Of a stretch of 5,950 bases of DNA, positions 5,930 to 5,950 are shown one piece after another. Both the position numbers and the translations under genes were made by a program. Source of the stretch: Anaerolineales bacterium. Its GTDB lineage: Bacteria; Chloroflexota; Anaerolineae; Anaerolineales; DRMV01. The notes beneath the pieces are model-generated. The model did not search any database. It was not told the origin of the DNA and saw only the letters and a program-made list of their open reading frames with translations. The DNA lies in contig WFUL01000112.1 of NCBI GenBank assembly GCA_015484985.1, positions 1 through 5,950 on the forward strand, read 5' to 3'. Within the stretch, counting starts at the first letter, position 1, and every line of letters begins with the position of its first letter.

Positions 5930-5950
5930 CTGTCTCTTATACACATCTGA
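5930..5950 (+). other. Nextera/Tn5 mosaic-end adapter remnant (sequencing artefact)
   Basis: CTGTCTCTTATACACATCT (5930-5948) is the standard transposase adapter, and the following GA matches the start of the read-1-side Nextera extension seen at the end of read 2. It is exactly at the contig end. Its reverse-strand translation gives the well-known spurious MYKRQ start. Genomic sequence ends at about 5929; base 5930 could belong to either. Confidence 0.97.

Noticed and set aside
5726..5944. 72-codon - strand frame beginning MYKRQ
   Set aside because: It begins in the Nextera adapter and overlaps the better supported SdrD-B-like frame; its Arg/Pro-rich composition is typical of an out-of-frame reading.
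1..5950. CRISPR array, insertion sequence, tRNA or rRNA
   Set aside because: No regularly spaced repeats, transposase motifs or recognisable tRNA/rRNA sequence were seen on either strand; the only transposon-derived sequence is the adapter at the end.

Overview
The window is a bacterial contig fragment of moderately high GC. It carries four complete or nearly complete genes on the + strand, a truncated response regulator at the left end, and a truncated surface-protein gene on the - strand at the right end. The protein styles suggest a Chloroflexota bacterium, possibly an Anaerolineae-like thermophile: a response regulator with a degenerate GGDEF-like domain, a dolichol-phosphate-mannose-synthase-like glycosyltransferase, a Pro-Thr linker before an SdrD-B-like domain, and a fused alpha/beta 2-oxoacid dehydrogenase E1. 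This assignment is inference; there is no rRNA or other marker gene here. The last 21 bases match the Nextera (Tn5 mosaic end) sequencing adapter and are not genomic.

Left part (1-2262): the end of a response regulator (receiver domain plus degenerate GGDEF-like domain) overlaps by 4 bases (GTGA) a GT2 enzyme of the polyprenyl-phosphate mannosyltransferase type. An 88-base gap containing a good extended -10 promoter candidate leads to a second GT2 glycosyltransferase. Both glycosyltransferases end in short Trp/Arg-rich tails. Together they look like the edge of a surface-glycan or glycosylation locus coupled to a signalling protein.

Middle (2263-5078): a perfect 19-bp hairpin (2329-2373) closes the glycosyltransferase unit. 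A leader of about 240 bases follows, with a possible extended -10 promoter and a 20-bp imperfect palindrome. It leads to a 820-residue single-chain E1 (alpha and beta parts fused) of a 2-oxoacid dehydrogenase complex. A near-perfect Shine-Dalgarno sequence fixes its start at 2616. No E2 (lipoyl acyltransferase) or E3 gene is present in the window. The alpha half carries an unusual thiamine diphosphate motif, with Asn in the usual Asp place and Asp-Asp in the usual Asn-Asn place.

Right part (5079-5950): 44 bases after E1 comes a 119-residue, three-helix membrane protein resembling the DUF4870/Tic20-like group, probably cotranscribed with E1. A 15-bp hairpin (5496-5528) lies between it and the convergent C-terminal fragment of a secreted or cell-surface protein (Pro-Thr linker plus a calcium-loop-containing SdrD-B-like domain). 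That fragment runs into the adapter at the contig end.
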